Below are positions 1-14,230 of a DNA stretch of 64,000 nucleotides, piece by piece (within the stretch, counting starts at the first letter, position 1; each line of letters opens with the position of its first letter). The stretch lies in the NCBI RefSeq assembly GCF_029633865.1, contig NC_079212.1:80320672-80384671 (forward strand). Direction: 5' to 3'. The stretch comes from Lampris incognitus. Taxonomy: Eukaryota > Chordata > Actinopteri > Lampriformes > Lampridae. The position numbers and the translations under genes are program-made. A model generated the notes under the pieces. It saw only the letters and a list, made by a program, of their open reading frames with translations. It was not told the origin of the DNA and did no database searches.

Positions 1-3000
1 GTCTTTACACCAGGGGTTCTGTGTTTAGGCTTTACACCAGGGTTTCTGTGTTTATTCTTTACACCAGGGATTCTGTGTTTAGTCTTTAAATCAGGGTTTC
101 TTTGTTTCGTCTTTAAATCAGCGTTTCTTTGTTTAGTCTTTACATCAGGGTTTCTGTGTTTAGTCTTAACATAAGGGTTTCTGTGTTTAGTCTTTACACC
201 AGGGTTTCTGTGTTTAGTCTGTACACCAGTGTTTGTGTTTAGTCTGTACACCAGGGTTTTTGTTTAGTCTTTACACCAGTGTTTCTGTGTTTATTCTTTA
301 CACCAGGGTTTTTGTCTTGAGTCTTTACACCAGGGTGTGTGTTTACTCTTTACAACAGGGTTTTTGTGTTTAGTCTGTACAGCGGGGTTTGTGTTTAGTC
401 TTTACACCAGGGTTTCTGTGTTTAGGCTTTACACCAGGGTTTGTGTTCTGTCTTTACAGCAGGGGTTCTGTGTTTAGGCTTTACACCAGGGTTTCTGTGT
501 TTAGTCTTTAAACCAGGGTTTCTTTGTTAAGTCTTTACACCAGCGTTTCTGTGTTTAGTCTCTACATCAGGTTTTCCGTGTTTAGGCTTTACACCAGGGT
601 TTCTGTGTTTAGTCTTTACTGTGGGTATCTGTGTTTAGTCTTTACACCAGGGGTTCTGTGTTTAGTCTTTACACCAGGGTTTCTGTGTTTAGGCTTTACA
701 TCAGTGTTTCTGAGTGTAGTCTTTAAATCAGGGTTTCTTTGTTTAGTCTTTAAATCAGGGTTTCTTTGTTTAGTCTTTACACCAGGGTTTCTGTGTTTAG
801 TCTTTACACCAGGGTTTGTGATTAGTCTTTACACCATGGTTTCTGTGTTTAGTCTTTACACCAGGGTTTGTATTTAGACTTTACACCAGGGTTTCTGTGT
901 TTAGGCTTTACACCAGGGTTGCTGTGTTTAGGCTTTACACCAGGGATTGTGTTTAATCTTTACACCAGGCTTTCTGTGTTTATTCTTAACACCAGTGTTT
1001 GTGTTTAGGCTTACACCAGGGTTTCTGTGTTCAGTCTTAACACCAGGGGTTCTGTGTTTAGGCTTTACACCAGGGTTTCTGTGTTTAGTCTTTACACCAG
1101 GGATTCTGTGTTTAGTCTTTAAATCAGGGTTTCTTTGTTTCGTCTTTAAATCAGCGTTCCTTTGTTTAGTCTTTACAGCAGGGTTTTGATGTTTAGTCTT
1201 AACATAAGGGTTTCTGTGTTTAGTCTTTACACCAGGGTTTCTGTGTTTAGTCTGTACACCAGGGTTTGTGTTTAGTCTTTACACCATGGTTTCTGTGTTT
1301 AGTCTTTACACCAGTGTTTGTGTTTAGTCTGTACACCAGGGTTTTTGTTTAGTCTTTACACCAGGGTTTCTGTGTTTATTCTTTACACCAGGGTTTTTGT
1401 CTTGAGTCTTTACACCAGGGTTTCTGTGTTAAGTCTTTACACCAGGGTATCTGTTTTTAGTCTTTACACCAGGGTTTCTTTGTTTACGCTTTACACCAGT
1501 GTTTCTGTGTTTAGTCTTTACACCAGGTTTTGTGTTTAGTCTTTACAACAGTGTTTCTGTGTTTAGACTTTTCACTAGGGTATCTGTGTTTAGTCTTTAT
1601 ATCAAGGTTTCTGTGTTTAGTCTTTACACCAGGGTTTCTGTGTTAAGTCTTTACACCAGGGTATCTGTTTTTAGTCTTTACACCAGGGTTTCTGTGTTTA
1701 GTCTTTACATCAGTGTTTCTGGGTGTAGTCTTTAAATCAGGGTTTTGGTGTTTAGTCTTAACATAAAGGTTTCTGTGTTTAGTCTTTACACCAGGGTTAC
1801 TATGTTTAGTGTTTACACCAGGGTTTGTGTTTAGTCTTTAACACCATGGTTTCTGTGTTTAGTCTTTACACCAGGGTTTCTGTATTTAGTCTTTACACCA
1901 GGGTTTCTATGTTAAGTCTTTACACCAGGGTTTCTGTGTTAAGTCTTTACACCAGGGGTTCTGTGTTTAGTCTTTACACCAGGGTTTCTGTGTTTAGTCT
2001 TTACATCAGTGTTTCTGAGTGTAGTATTTAAATCAGGGTTTCTTTGTTTAGTCTTTAAATCAGGGTTTCTATGTTTAGTCTTTACACCAGGGTTTCTGTG
2101 TTTAGTCTTTACACCAGGGTTTGTGATTAGTCTTTACACCATGGTTTCTGTGTTTAGTCTTTACACCAGGGTTTGTATTTAGACTTTACACCAGGGTTTC
2201 TGTGTTTAGGCTTTACACCATGGTTTCTGTGTTCAGTCTTTACACCAGTGTTTCTGTGTTTAGGCTTTACACCAGGGTTTCTGTGTTCAGTCTTTACACC
2301 AGGGGTTCTGTGTTTAGGCTTTACACCAGGGTTTCTGTGTTTATTCTTTACACCAGGGATTCTGTGTTTAGTCTTTAAATCAGGGTTTCTTTGTTTCGTC
2401 TTTAAATCAGCGTTTCTTTGTTTAGTCTTTACATCAGGGTTTTGATGTTTAGTCTTAACATAAGGGTTTCTGTGTTTAGTCTTTACACCAGGGTTTCTGT
2501 GTTTAGTCTGTACACCAGTGTTTGTGTTTAGTCTGTACACCAGGGTTTTTGTTTAATCTTTACACCAGTGTTTCTGTGTTTATTCTTTACACCAGGGTTT
2601 TTGCCTTGAGTCTTTACACCAGGGTGTGTGTTTAGTCTTTACAACAGGGTTTTTGTGTTTAGACTGTACAGCGGGGTTTGTGTTTAGTCTTTACACCAGG
2701 GTTTCTGTGTTTAGGCTTTACACCAGGGTTTGTGTTCTGTCTTTACAGCAGGGGTTCTGTGTTTAGGCTTTACACCAGGGTTTCTGTGTTTAGTCTTTAA
2801 ACCAGGGTTTCTTTGTTAAGTCTTTACACCAGCGTTTCTGTGTTTAGTCTTTACATCAGGTTTTCCGTGTTTAGGCTTTACACCAGGGTTTCTGTGTTTA
2901 GTCTTTACTGTGGGTATCTGTGTTTAGTCTTTACACCAGGGGTTCTGTGTTTAGTCTTTACACCAGGGTTTCTGTGTTTAGGCTTTACATCAGTGTTTCT

Positions 3001-6000
3001 GAGTGTAGTCTTTAAATCAGGGTTTCTTTGTTTAGTCTTTAAATCAGGGTTTCTTTGTTTAGTCTTTACACCAGGGTTTCTGTGTTAAGTCTTTACACCA
3101 GAGGTTCTGTGTTTAGTCTTTACACCAGGGTTTCTGTGTTTAGTCTTTACATCAGTGTTTCTGGGTGTAGTCTTTAAATCAGGGTTTTGGTGTTTAGTCT
3201 TAACATAAAGGTTTCTGTGTTTAGTCTTTACACCAGGGTTACTATGTTTAGTGTTTACACCAGGGTTTGTGTTTAGTCTTTAACACCATGGTTTCTGTGT
3301 TTAGTCTTTACACCAGTGTTTGTGTTTAGTCTGTACACCAGGGTTTTTGTTTAGTCTTTACACCAGGGTTTCTGTGTTTATTCTTTACACCAGGGTTTTT
3401 GTCTTGAGTCTTTACACCAGGGTTTCTGTGTTAAGTCTTTACACCAGGGTATCTGTTTTTAGTCTTTACACCAGGGTTTCTTTGTTTACGCTTTACACCA
3501 GTGTTTCTGTGTTTAGTCTTTACACCAGGTTTTGTGTTTAGTCTTTACAACAGTGTTTCTGTGTTTAGACTTTTCACTAGGGTATCTGTGTTTAGTCTTT
3601 ATATCAAGGTTTCTGTGTTTAGTTTGTACACTAGGGTTTCTGTGTTTAGTCTTTACACCAGGGGTTCTGTGTTTAGTCTTTACACCAGGGCTTCTGTGTT
3701 TAGTCTTTACACCAGGGTTTCTGTGTTTAGTCTTTACACCAGGGTTTCTGTGTTAAGTCTTTACACCAGAGGTTCTGTGTTTAGTCTTTACACCAGGGTT
3801 TCTGTGTTTAGTCTTTACATCAGTGTTTCTGGGTGTAGTCTTTAAATCAGGGTTTTGGTGTTTAGTCTTAACATAAAGGTTTCTGTGTTTAGTCTTTACA
3901 CCAGGGTTACTATGTTTAGTGTTTACACCAGGGTTTGTGTTTAGTCTTTAACACCATGGTTTCTGTGTTTAGTCTTTACACCAGGGTTTCTGTATTTAGT
4001 CTTTACACCAGGGTTTCTATGTTAAGTCTTTACACCAGGGTTTCTGTGTTAAGTCTTTACACCAGGGGTTCTGTGTTTAGTCTTTACACCAGGGTTTCTG
4101 TGTTTAGTCTTTACATCAGTGTTTCTGAGTGTAGTATTTAAATCAGGGTTTCTTTGTTTAGTCTTTAAATCAGGGTTTCTATGTTTAGTCTTTACACCAG
4201 GGTTTCTGTGTTTAGTCTTTACACCAGGGTTTGTGATTAGTCTTTACACCATGGTTTCTGTGTTTAGTCTTTACACCAGGGTTTGTATTTAGACTTTACA
4301 CCACGGTTTCTGTGTTTAGGCTTTACACCATGGTTTCTGTGTTCAGTCTTTACACCAGGGTTTGTATTTAGACTTTACACCAGGGATTCTGTGTTTAGTC
4401 TTTACACAAGGGTTTCTGTGTTTAGGCTTTAAACCAGGGTTTCTTTGTTAAGTCTTTACACCAGCGTTTCTGTGATTAGTCTTTACACCATGGTTTCTGT
4501 GCTTAGTCTTTACACCAGGTTTTCCGTGTTTAGTCTTTAAATCAGGGTGTCTTTGTTTAGTCTTTACATCAGGGTTTCTGTGTTTAGTTTTACACAAGGG
4601 TTTCTGTGTTTAGTCTTTACACAAGGGTTTCTGTGTTTAGGCTTTACACCAGTGTTTCTGTTTTTAGTCTTTACACCAGGGTTTCTGTGTTTAATCTTTA
4701 CACCAGGATTTGTGTTAAGGCTTTACACCAGGGTTTCTGTTTTTAGTCTTTACACCAGGGTTTCTTTGTTTATTCTTAACACCAGTGTTTCTGTGTTTAG
4801 TCTTTACACCAGGTTTTGTGTTTAGTCCTTACAACAGTGTTTCTGTGTTTAGACTTTTCACTAGGGTATCTGTGTTTTGTCTTTATATCATGGTTTCTGT
4901 GTTTAGTTTGTACACTAGGGTTTCTGTGTTTAGTCTTTACACCAGGGCTTCTGTGTTTAGTCTTTACACCAGGGTTTCTGTGTTTAGTCTTTACACCAGG
5001 GGTTCTGTGTTAAGTCTTTACATCAGGGGATCTTTGTTTAGTCTTTACATCAGGGTTTCTGTGTTGAGTCTTAACATAAAGGTTTCTGTGTTGAGTCTTT
5101 ACACCAGGGTTACTATGTTTAGTGTTTACACCAGGATTTGTGTTTAGTCTTTAACACCATGGTTTCTGTGTTTAGTCTTTACACCAGGGTTTCTGTATTT
5201 AGTCTTTACACCAGGGTTTCTATGTTTAGTCTTTACAGCAGGGTTTCTATGTTTAGTCTTTACACCAGGGTTTGTGATTTGTCTTTACACCAGGGTTTCT
5301 GTGTTAAGTCTTTACTCCAGGGTTTCTGTGTTTAGTCTTTACACCAGGGTTTCTGTGTTTAGTCTGTACACCAGGGTTTGTGTTTAGTCTTTACACCATG
5401 GTTTCTGTGTTTAGTCTTTACACCAGTGTTTGTGTTTAGTCTGTACACCAGGGTTTTTGTTTAGTCTTTACACCAGGGTTTCTGTGTTTATTCTTTACAC
5501 CAGGGTTTTTGTCTTGAGTCTTTACACCAGGGTTTCTGTGTTAAGTCTTTACACCAGGGTATCTGTTTTTAGTCTTTACACCAGGGTTTCTTTGTTTACG
5601 CTTTACACCAGTGTTTCTGTGTTTAGTCTTTACACCAGGTTTTTGTGTTTAGTCTTTACAACAGTGTTTCTGTGTTTAGACTTTTCACTAGGGTATCTGT
5701 GTTTAGTCTTTATATCAAGGTTTCTGTGTTTAGTTTGTACACTAGGGTTTCTGTGTTTAGTCTTTACACCAGGGTTTCTGTGTTAAGTCTTTACACCAGA
5801 GGTTCTGTGTTTAGTCTTTACACCAGCGTTTCTGTGTTTAGTCTTTACATCAGTGTTTCTGGGTGTAGTCTTTAAATCAGGGTTTTGGTGTTTAGTCTTA
5901 ACATAAAGGTTTCTGTGTTTAGTCTTTACAACAGGGTTACTATGTTTAGTGTTTACACCAGGGTTTGTGTTTAGTCTTTAACACCATGGTTTCTGTGTTT

Positions 6001-9000
6001 AGTCTTTACACCAGGGTTTCTGTATTTAGTCTTTACACCAGGGTTTCTATGTTAAGTCTTTACACCAGGGTTTCTGTGTTAAGTCTTTACACCAGGGGTT
6101 CTGTGTTTAGTCTTTACACCAGGGTTTCTGTGTTTAGTCTTTACATCAGTGTTTCTGAGTGTAGTATTTAAATCAGGGTTTCTTTGTTTAGTCTTTAAAT
6201 CAGGGTTTCTATGTTTAGTCTTTACACCAGGGTTTCTGTGTTTAGTCTTTACACCAGGGTTTGTGATTAGTCTTTACACCATGGTTTCTGTGTTTAGTCT
6301 TTACACCAGGGTTTGTATTTAGACTTTACACCAGGGTTTCTGTGTTTAGGCTTTACACCATGGTTTCTGTGTTCAGTCTTTACACCAGGGTTTGTATTTA
6401 GACTTTACACCAGGGATTCTGTGTTTAGTCTTTACACAAGGGTTTCTGTGTTTAGGTTTAAACCAGGGTTTCTTTGTTAAGTCTTTACACCAGCGTTTCT
6501 GTGATTAGTCTTTACACCATGGTTTCTGTGCTTAGTCTTTACACCAGGTTTTCCGTGTTTAGTCTTTAAATCAGGGTGTCTTTGTTTAGTCTTTACATCA
6601 GGGTTTCTGTGTTTAGTTTTACACAAGGGTTTCTGTGTTTAGTCTTTACACAAGGGTTTCTGTGTTTAGGCTTTACACCAGTGTTTCTGTGTTTAGTCTT
6701 TACACCAGGGTTTCTGTGTTTAATCTTTACACCAGGATTTGTGTTAAGGCTTTACACCAGGGTTTCTGTTTTTAGTCTTTACACCAGGGTTTCTTTGTTT
6801 AGTCTTAACACCAGTGTTTCTGTGTTTAGTCTTTACACTAGGTTTTGTGTTTAGTCTTTACAACAGTGTTTCTGTGTTTAGACTTTTCACTAGGGTATCT
6901 GTGTTTTGTCTTTATATCATGGTTTCTGTGTTTAGTTTGTACACTAGGGTTTCTGTGTTTAGTCTTTACACCAGGGCTTCTGTGTTTAGTCTTTACACCA
7001 GGGTTTCTGTGTTTAGTCTTTACACCAGGGGTTCTGTGTTAAGTCTTTACATCAGGGGATCTTTGTTTAGTCTTTACATCAGGGTTTTGGTGTTTAGTCT
7101 TAACATAAAGGTTTCTGTGTTGAGTCTTTACACCAGGGTTACTATGTTTAGTGTTTACACCAGGATTTGTGTTTAGTCTTTAACACCATGGTTTCTGTGT
7201 TTAGTCTTTACACCAGGGTTTCTGTATTTAGTCTTTACACCAGGGTTTCTATGTTTAGTCTTTACACCAGGGTTTGTGATTTGTCTTTACACCAGGGTTT
7301 CTGTGTTAAGTCTTTACACCAGGGTTTCTGTGTTAAGTCTTTAACACCATGGTTTCTGTGTTTAGTCTTTACACCAGGGTTTCTGTATTTAGTCTTTACA
7401 CCAGGGTTTCTATGTTTAGTCTTTACACCAGGGTTTCTGTGTTAAGTCTTTACACCAGGGGTTCTGTGTTTAGTCTTTACACCAGGCTTTCTGTGTTTAT
7501 TCTTAACACCAGTGTTTCTGTGTTTAGGCTTTACACCAGGGTTTCTGTGTTCAGTCTTTACACCAGGGTTTCTGTGTTTAGGCTTTACACCAGGGTTTCT
7601 GTGTTTATTCTTTACACCAGGGATTCTGTGTTTAGTCTTTAAATCAGGGTTTCTTTGTTTCGTCTTTAAATCAGCGTTTCTTTATTTAGTCTTTACATCA
7701 GGGTTTTGATGTTTAGTCTTAACATAAGGGTTTCTGTGTTTAGTCTTTACACCAGGGTTTCTGTGTTTAGTCTGTACACTAGGGTTTCTGTGTTTAGTCT
7801 TTACACCATGGTTTCTGTGTTTAGTCTTTACACCAGGGCTTCTGTGTTTAGTCTTTACACCAGGGTTTCTGTGTTTAGTCTTTACACCAGGGTTTCTGTG
7901 TTAAGTCTTTACACCAGGGTTTCTGTGTTAAGTCTTTACATCAGTGTTTCTGGGTGTAGTCTTTAAATCAGGGTTTTGGTGTTTAGTCTTAACATAAAGG
8001 TTTCTGTGTTTAGTCTTTACACCAGGGTTACTATGTTTAGTGTTTACACCAGGGTTTGTGTTTAGTCTTTAACACCATGGTTTCTGTGTTTAGTCTTTAC
8101 ACCAGGTTTTCTGTATTTAGTCTTTACACCAGGGTTTCTATGTTAAGTCTTTACACCAGGGTTTCTGTGTTAAGTCTTTACACCAGGGGTTCTGTGTTTA
8201 GTCTTTACACCAGGGTTTCTGTGTTTAGTCTTTACATCAGTGTTTCTGAGTGTAGTATTTAAATCAGGGTTTCTTTGTTTAGTCTTTAAATCAGGGTTTC
8301 TATGTTTAGTCTTTACACCAGGGTTTCTGTGTTTAGTCTTTACACCAGGGTTTGTGATTAGTCTTTACACCATGGTTTCTGTGTTTAGTCTTTACACCAG
8401 GGTTTGTATTTAGACTTTACACCAGGGTTTCTGTGTTTAGGCTTTACACCATGGTTTCTGTGTTCAGTCTTTACACCAGTGTTTCTGTGTTTAGGCTTTA
8501 CACCAGGGTTTCTGTGTTCAGTCTTTACACCAGGGGTTCTGTGTTTAGGCTTTACACCAGGGTTTCTGTGTTTATTCTTTACACCAGGGATTCTGTGTTT
8601 AGTCTTTAAATCAGGGTTTCTTTGTTTCGTCTTTAAATCAGCGTTTCTTTGTTTAGTCTTTACATCAGGGTTTTGATGTTTAGTCTTAACATAAGGGTTT
8701 CTGTGTTTAGTCTTTACACCAGGGTTTCTGTGTTTAGTCTGTACACCAGTGTTTGTGTTTAGTCTGTACACCAGGGTTTTTGTTTAGTCTTTACACCAGT
8801 GTTTCTGTGTTTATTCTTTACACCAGGGTTTTTGTCTTGAGTCTTTACACCAGGGTGTGTGTTTAGTCTTTACAACAGGGTTTTTGTGTTTAGACTGTAC
8901 AGCGGGGTTTGTGTTTAGTCTTTACACCAGGGTTTCTGTGTTTAGGCTTTACACCAGGGTTTGTGTTCTGTCTTTACAGCAGGGGTTCTGTGTTTAGGCT

Positions 9001-12000
9001 TTACACCAGGGTTTCTGTGTTTAGTCTTTAAACCAGGGTTTCTTTGTTAAGTCTTTACACCAGCGTTTCTGTGTTTAGTCTCTACATCAGGTTTTCCGTG
9101 TTTAGGCTTTACACCAGGGTTTCTGTGTTTAGTCTTTACTGTGGGTATCTGTGTTTAGTCTTTACACCAGGGGTTCTGTGTTTAGTCTTTACACCAGGGT
9201 TTCTGTGTTTAGGCTTTACATCAGTGTTTCTGAGTGTAGTCTTTAAATCAGGGTTTCTTTGTTTAGTTTTTAAATCAGGGTTTCTTTGTTTAGTCTTTAC
9301 ACCAGGGTTTCTGTGTTTAGTCTTTACACCAGGGTTTGTGATTAGTCTTTACACCATGGTTTCTGTGTTTAGTCTTTACACCAGGGTTTGTATTTAGACT
9401 TTACACCAGGGTTTCTGTGTTTAGGCTTTACACCAGGGTTGCTGTGTTTAGGCTTTACACCATAGATTGTGTTTAATCTTTACACCAGGCTTTCTGTGTT
9501 TATTCTTAACACCAGTGTTTGTGTTTAGGCTTACACCAGGGTTTCTGTGTTCAGTCTTAACACCAGGGGTTCTGTGTTTAGGCTTTACACCAGGGTTTCT
9601 GTGTTTAGTCTTTACACCAGGGATTCTGTGTTTAGTCTTTAAATCAGGGTTTCTTTGTTTCGTCTTTAAATCAGCGTTTCTTTGTTTAGTCTTTACAGCA
9701 GGGTTTTGATGTTTAGTGTTAACATAAGGGTTTCTGTGTTTAGTCTTTACACCAGGGTTTCTGTGTTTAGTCTGTATACCAGGGTTTGTGTTTAGTCTTT
9801 ACACCATGGTTTCTGTGTTTAGTCTTTACACCAGTGTTTGTGTTTAGTCTGTACACCAGGGTTTTTGTTTAGTCTTTACACCAGGGTTTCTGTGTTTATT
9901 CTTTACACCAGGGTTTTTGTCTTGAGTCTTTACACCAGGGTTTCTGTGTTAAGTCTTTACACCAGGGTATCTGTTTTTAGTCTTTACACCAGGGTTTCTT
10001 TGTTTACGCTTTACACCAGTGTTTCTGTGTTTAGACTTTTCACTAGGGTATCTGTGTTTAGTCTTTATATCAAGGTTTCTGTGTTTAGTTTGTACACTAG
10101 GGTTTCTGTGTTTAGTCTTTACACCAGGGTTTCTGTGTTTAATCTTTACACCAGGGCTTCTGTGTTTAGTCTTTACACCAGGGTTTCTGTGTTTAGTCTT
10201 TACACCAGGGTTTCTGTGTTAAGTCTTTACACCAGGGTTTCTGTGTTAAGTCTTTACACCAGAGGTTCTGTGTTTAGTCTTTACACCAGGGTTTCTGTGT
10301 TTAGTCTTTACATCAGTGTTTCTGGGTGTAGTCTTTAAATCAGGGTTTTGGTGTTTAGTCTTAACATAAAGGTTTCTGTGTTTAGTCTTTACACCAGGGT
10401 TACTATGTTTAGTGTTTACACCAGGGTTTGTGTTTAGTCTTTAACACCATGGTTTCTGTGTTTAGTCTTTACACCAGGGTTTCTGTATTTAGTCTTTACA
10501 CCAGGGTTTCTATGTTAAGTCTTTACACCAGGGTTTCTGTGTTAAGTCTTTACACCAGGGGTTCTGTGTTTAGTCTTTACACCAGGGTTTCTGTGTTTAG
10601 TCTTTACATCAGTGTTTCTGAGTGTAGTATTTAAATCAGGGTTTCTTTGTTTAGTCTTTAAATCAGGGTTTCTATGTTTAGTCTTTACACCAGGGTTTCT
10701 GTGTTTAGTCTTTACACCAGGGTTTGTGATTAGTCTTTACACCATGGTTTCTGTGTTTAGTCTTTACACCAGGGTTTGTATTTAGACTTTACACCAGGGT
10801 TTCTGTGTTTAGGCTTTACACCATGGTTTCTGTGTTCAGTCTTTACACCAGGGTTTGTATTTAGACTTTACACCAGGGATTCTGTGTTTAGTCTTTACAC
10901 AAGGGTTTCTGTGTTTAGGCTTTAAACCAGGGTTTCTTTGTTAAGTCTTTACACCAGCGTTTCTGTGATTAGTCTTTACACCATGGTTTCTGTGCTTAGT
11001 CTTTACACCAGGTTTTCCGTGTTTAGTCTTTAAATCAGGGTGTCTTTGTTTAGTCTTTACATCAGGGTTTCTGTGTTTAGTTTTACACAAGGGTTTCTGT
11101 GTTTAGTCTTTACACAAGGGTTTCTGTGTTTAGGCTTTACACCAGTGTTTCTGTGTTTAGTCTTTACACCAGGGTTTCTGTGTTTAATCTTTACACCAGG
11201 ATTTGTGTTAAGGCTTTACACCAGGGTTTCTGTTTTTAGTCTTTACACCAGGGTTTCTTTGTTTAGTCTTAACACCAGTGTTTCTGTGTTTAGTCTTTAC
11301 ACCAGGTTTTGTGTTTAGTCTTTACAACAGTGTTTCTGTGTTTAGACTTTTCACTAGGGTATCTGTGTTTTGTCTTTATATCATGGTTTCTGTGTTTAGT
11401 TTGTACACTAGGGTTTCTGTGTTTAGTCTTTACACCAGGGCTTCTGTGTTAAGTCTTTACACCAGGGTTTCTGTGTTTAGTCTTTACACCAGGGGTTCTG
11501 TGTTAAGTCTTTACATCAGGGGATCTTTGTTTAGTCTTTACATCAGGGTTTTGGTGTTTAGTCTTAACATAAAGGTTTCTGTGTTGAGTCTTTACACCAG
11601 GGTTACTATGTTTAGTGTTTACACCAGGATTTGTGTTTAGTCTTTAACACCATGGTTTCTGTGTTTAGTCTTTACACCAGGGTTTCTGTATTTAGTCTTT
11701 ACACCAGGGTTTCTATGTTTAGTCTTTACAGCAGGGTTTCTATGTTTAGTCTTTACACCAGGGTTTGTGATTTGTCTTTACACCAGGGTTTCTGTATTAA
11801 GTCTTTACACCAGGGTTTCTGTGTTTAGTCTTTACACCAGGGTTTCTGTGTTTAGTCTGTACACCAGGGTTTGTGTTTAGTCTTTACACCATTGGTTTCT
11901 GTGTTTAGTCTTTACACCAGTGTTTGTGTTTAGTCTGTACACCAGGGTTTTTGTTTAGTCTTTACACCAGGGTTTCTGTGTTTATTCTTTACACCAGGGT

Positions 12001-14230
12001 TTTTGTCTTGAGTCTTTACACCAGGGTTTCTGTGTTAAGTCTTTACACCAGGGTATCTGTTTTTAGTCTTTACACCAGGGTTTCTTTGTTTACGCTTTAC
12101 ACCAGTGTTTCTGTGTTTAGTCTTTACACCAGGTTTTGTGTTTAGTCTTTACAACAGTGTTTCTGTGTTTAGACTTTTCACTAGGGTATCTGTGTTTAGT
12201 CTTTATATCAAGGTTTCTGTGTTTAGTTTGTACACTAGGGTTTCTGTGTTTAGTCTTTACACCAGGGTTTCTGTGTTTAGTCTTTACACCAGGGCTTCTG
12301 TGTTTAGTCTTTACACCAGGGTTTCTGTGTTTAGTCTTTACACCAGGGTTTCTGTGTTAAGTCTTTACACCAGGGTTTCTGTGTTAAGTCTTTACACCAG
12401 AGGTTCTGTGTTTAGTCTTTTACACCAGGGTTTCTGTGTTTAGTCTTCACATAAGTGTTTCTGGGTGTAGTCTTTAAATCAGGGTTTTGGTGTTTAGTCT
12501 TAACATAAAGGTTTCTGTGTTTAGTCTTTACAACAGGGTTACTATGTTTAGTGTTTACACCAGGGTTTGTGTTTAGTCTTTAACACCATGGTTTCTGTGT
12601 TTAGTCTTTACACCAGGGTTTCTGTATTTAGTCTTTACACCAGGGTTTCTATGTTAAGTCTTTACACCAGGGTTTCTGTGTTAAGTCTTTACACCAGGGG
12701 TTCTGTGTTTAGTCTTTACACCAGGGTTTCTGTGTTTAGTCTTTACATCAGTGTTTCTGAGTGTAGTATTTAAATCAGGGTTTCTTTGTTTAGTCTTTAA
12801 ATCAGGGTTTCTATGTTTAGTCTTTACACCAGGGTTTCTGTGTTTAGTCTTTACACCAGGGTTTGTGATTAGTCTTTACACCATGGTTTCTGTGTTTAGT
12901 CTTTACACCAGGGTTTGTATTTAGACTTTACACCAGGGTTTCTGTGTTTAGGCTTTACACCATGGTTTCTGTGTTCAGTCTTTACACCAGGGTTTGTATT
13001 TAGACTTTACACCAGGGTTTCTGTGTTTAGTCTTTACACAAGGGTTTCTGTGTTTAGGCTTTACAATAGTGTTTCTGTGTTTAGTCGTTACACCAGGGTT
13101 TCTGTGTTTAATCTTTACATCAGGATTTGTGTTAAGGCTTTACACCAGGGTTTCTGTGTTAAGTCTTTACACCTGGGTTTCTGTTTTTAGTCTTTACACC
13201 AGGGTTTCTTTGTTTACGCTTTACACCAGTGTTTCTGTGTTTAGTCTTTACACCAGGGTTTTTGTGTTTAGTCTGTACACCGGAGTTTGTGTTTAGTCTT
13301 TACATCAGGGTTTCTGTGTTTAGTCTTTACACCAGGGTTTCTGTGTTTAGGCTTTACACCAGGGTTTCTGTGTTTAGTCTTTAAACCAGGGTTTCTTTGT
13401 TAAGTCTTTACACCAGCGTTTCTGTGTTTAGTCTCTACATCAGGTTTTCCGTGTTTAGGCTTTAACCAGGGTTTCTGTGTTTAGTCTTTACAGTGGGTAT
13501 CTGTGTTTAGTCATTACACCAGGGTTTCTGTGTTTAGTTTTACACAAGGGTTTCTGTGTTTAGTCTTTACACAAGGGTTTCTGTGTTTAGGCTTTACACC
13601 AGTGTTTCTGTGTTTAGTCTTTACACCAGGGTTTCTGTGTTTAATCTTTACACCAGGATTTGTGTTAAGGCTTTACACCAGGGTTTCTGTTTTTAGTCTT
13701 TACACCAGGGTTTCTTTGTTTAGTCTTAACACCAGTGTTTCTGTGTTTAGTCTTTACACCAGGTTTTGTGTTTAGTCTTTACACCAGGGTTTCTGTGTTT
13801 AGTCTTTACACCAGGGGTTCTGTGTTAAGTCTTTACACCGGGGTTTCTGTATTTAGTCTTTACACCAGGTTATCCGTGTTTAGTCTTTCAATCAGGGTGT
13901 CTTTGTTTAGTCTTTACATCAGGGGATCTGTGTTTAGTCTTTACATCAGGGTTTTGGTGTTTAGTCTTAACATAAAGGTTTCTGTGTTGAGTCTTTACAC
14001 CAGGGTTACTATGTTTAGTGTTTACACCAGGATTTGTGTTTAGTCTTTAACACCATGGTTTCTGTGTTTAGTCTTTACACCATGGTTTCTGTATTTAGTC
14101 TTTACACCAGGGTTTCTATGTTTAGTCTTTACACCAGGGTTTGTGATTTGTCTTTACACCAGGGTTTCTGTGTTAAGTCTTTACACCAGGGTTTCTGTGT
14201 TAAGTCTTTACACCAGGGGTTCTGTGTTTA
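1..14230 (+). repeat. Left higher-order domain of the satellite
   Basis: Within the left part, distinct variant strings recur at irregular spacing of 2.0-2.4 kb: the same 207-bp variant string begins at 1,825, 3,935, 5,965, 8,056, 10,428 and 12,567. Longer blocks are repeated too: variant strings at 524, 947 and 1,318 reappear 8,520 bp later (9,044, 9,467, 9,838), and those at 2,154 and 2,813 reappear 6,231 bp later (8,385 and 9,044). This pattern fits repeated unequal exchange or segmental amplification of multi-monomer blocks, not simple 27-mer slippage. The limits of the domain are approximate. Confidence 0.8.
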
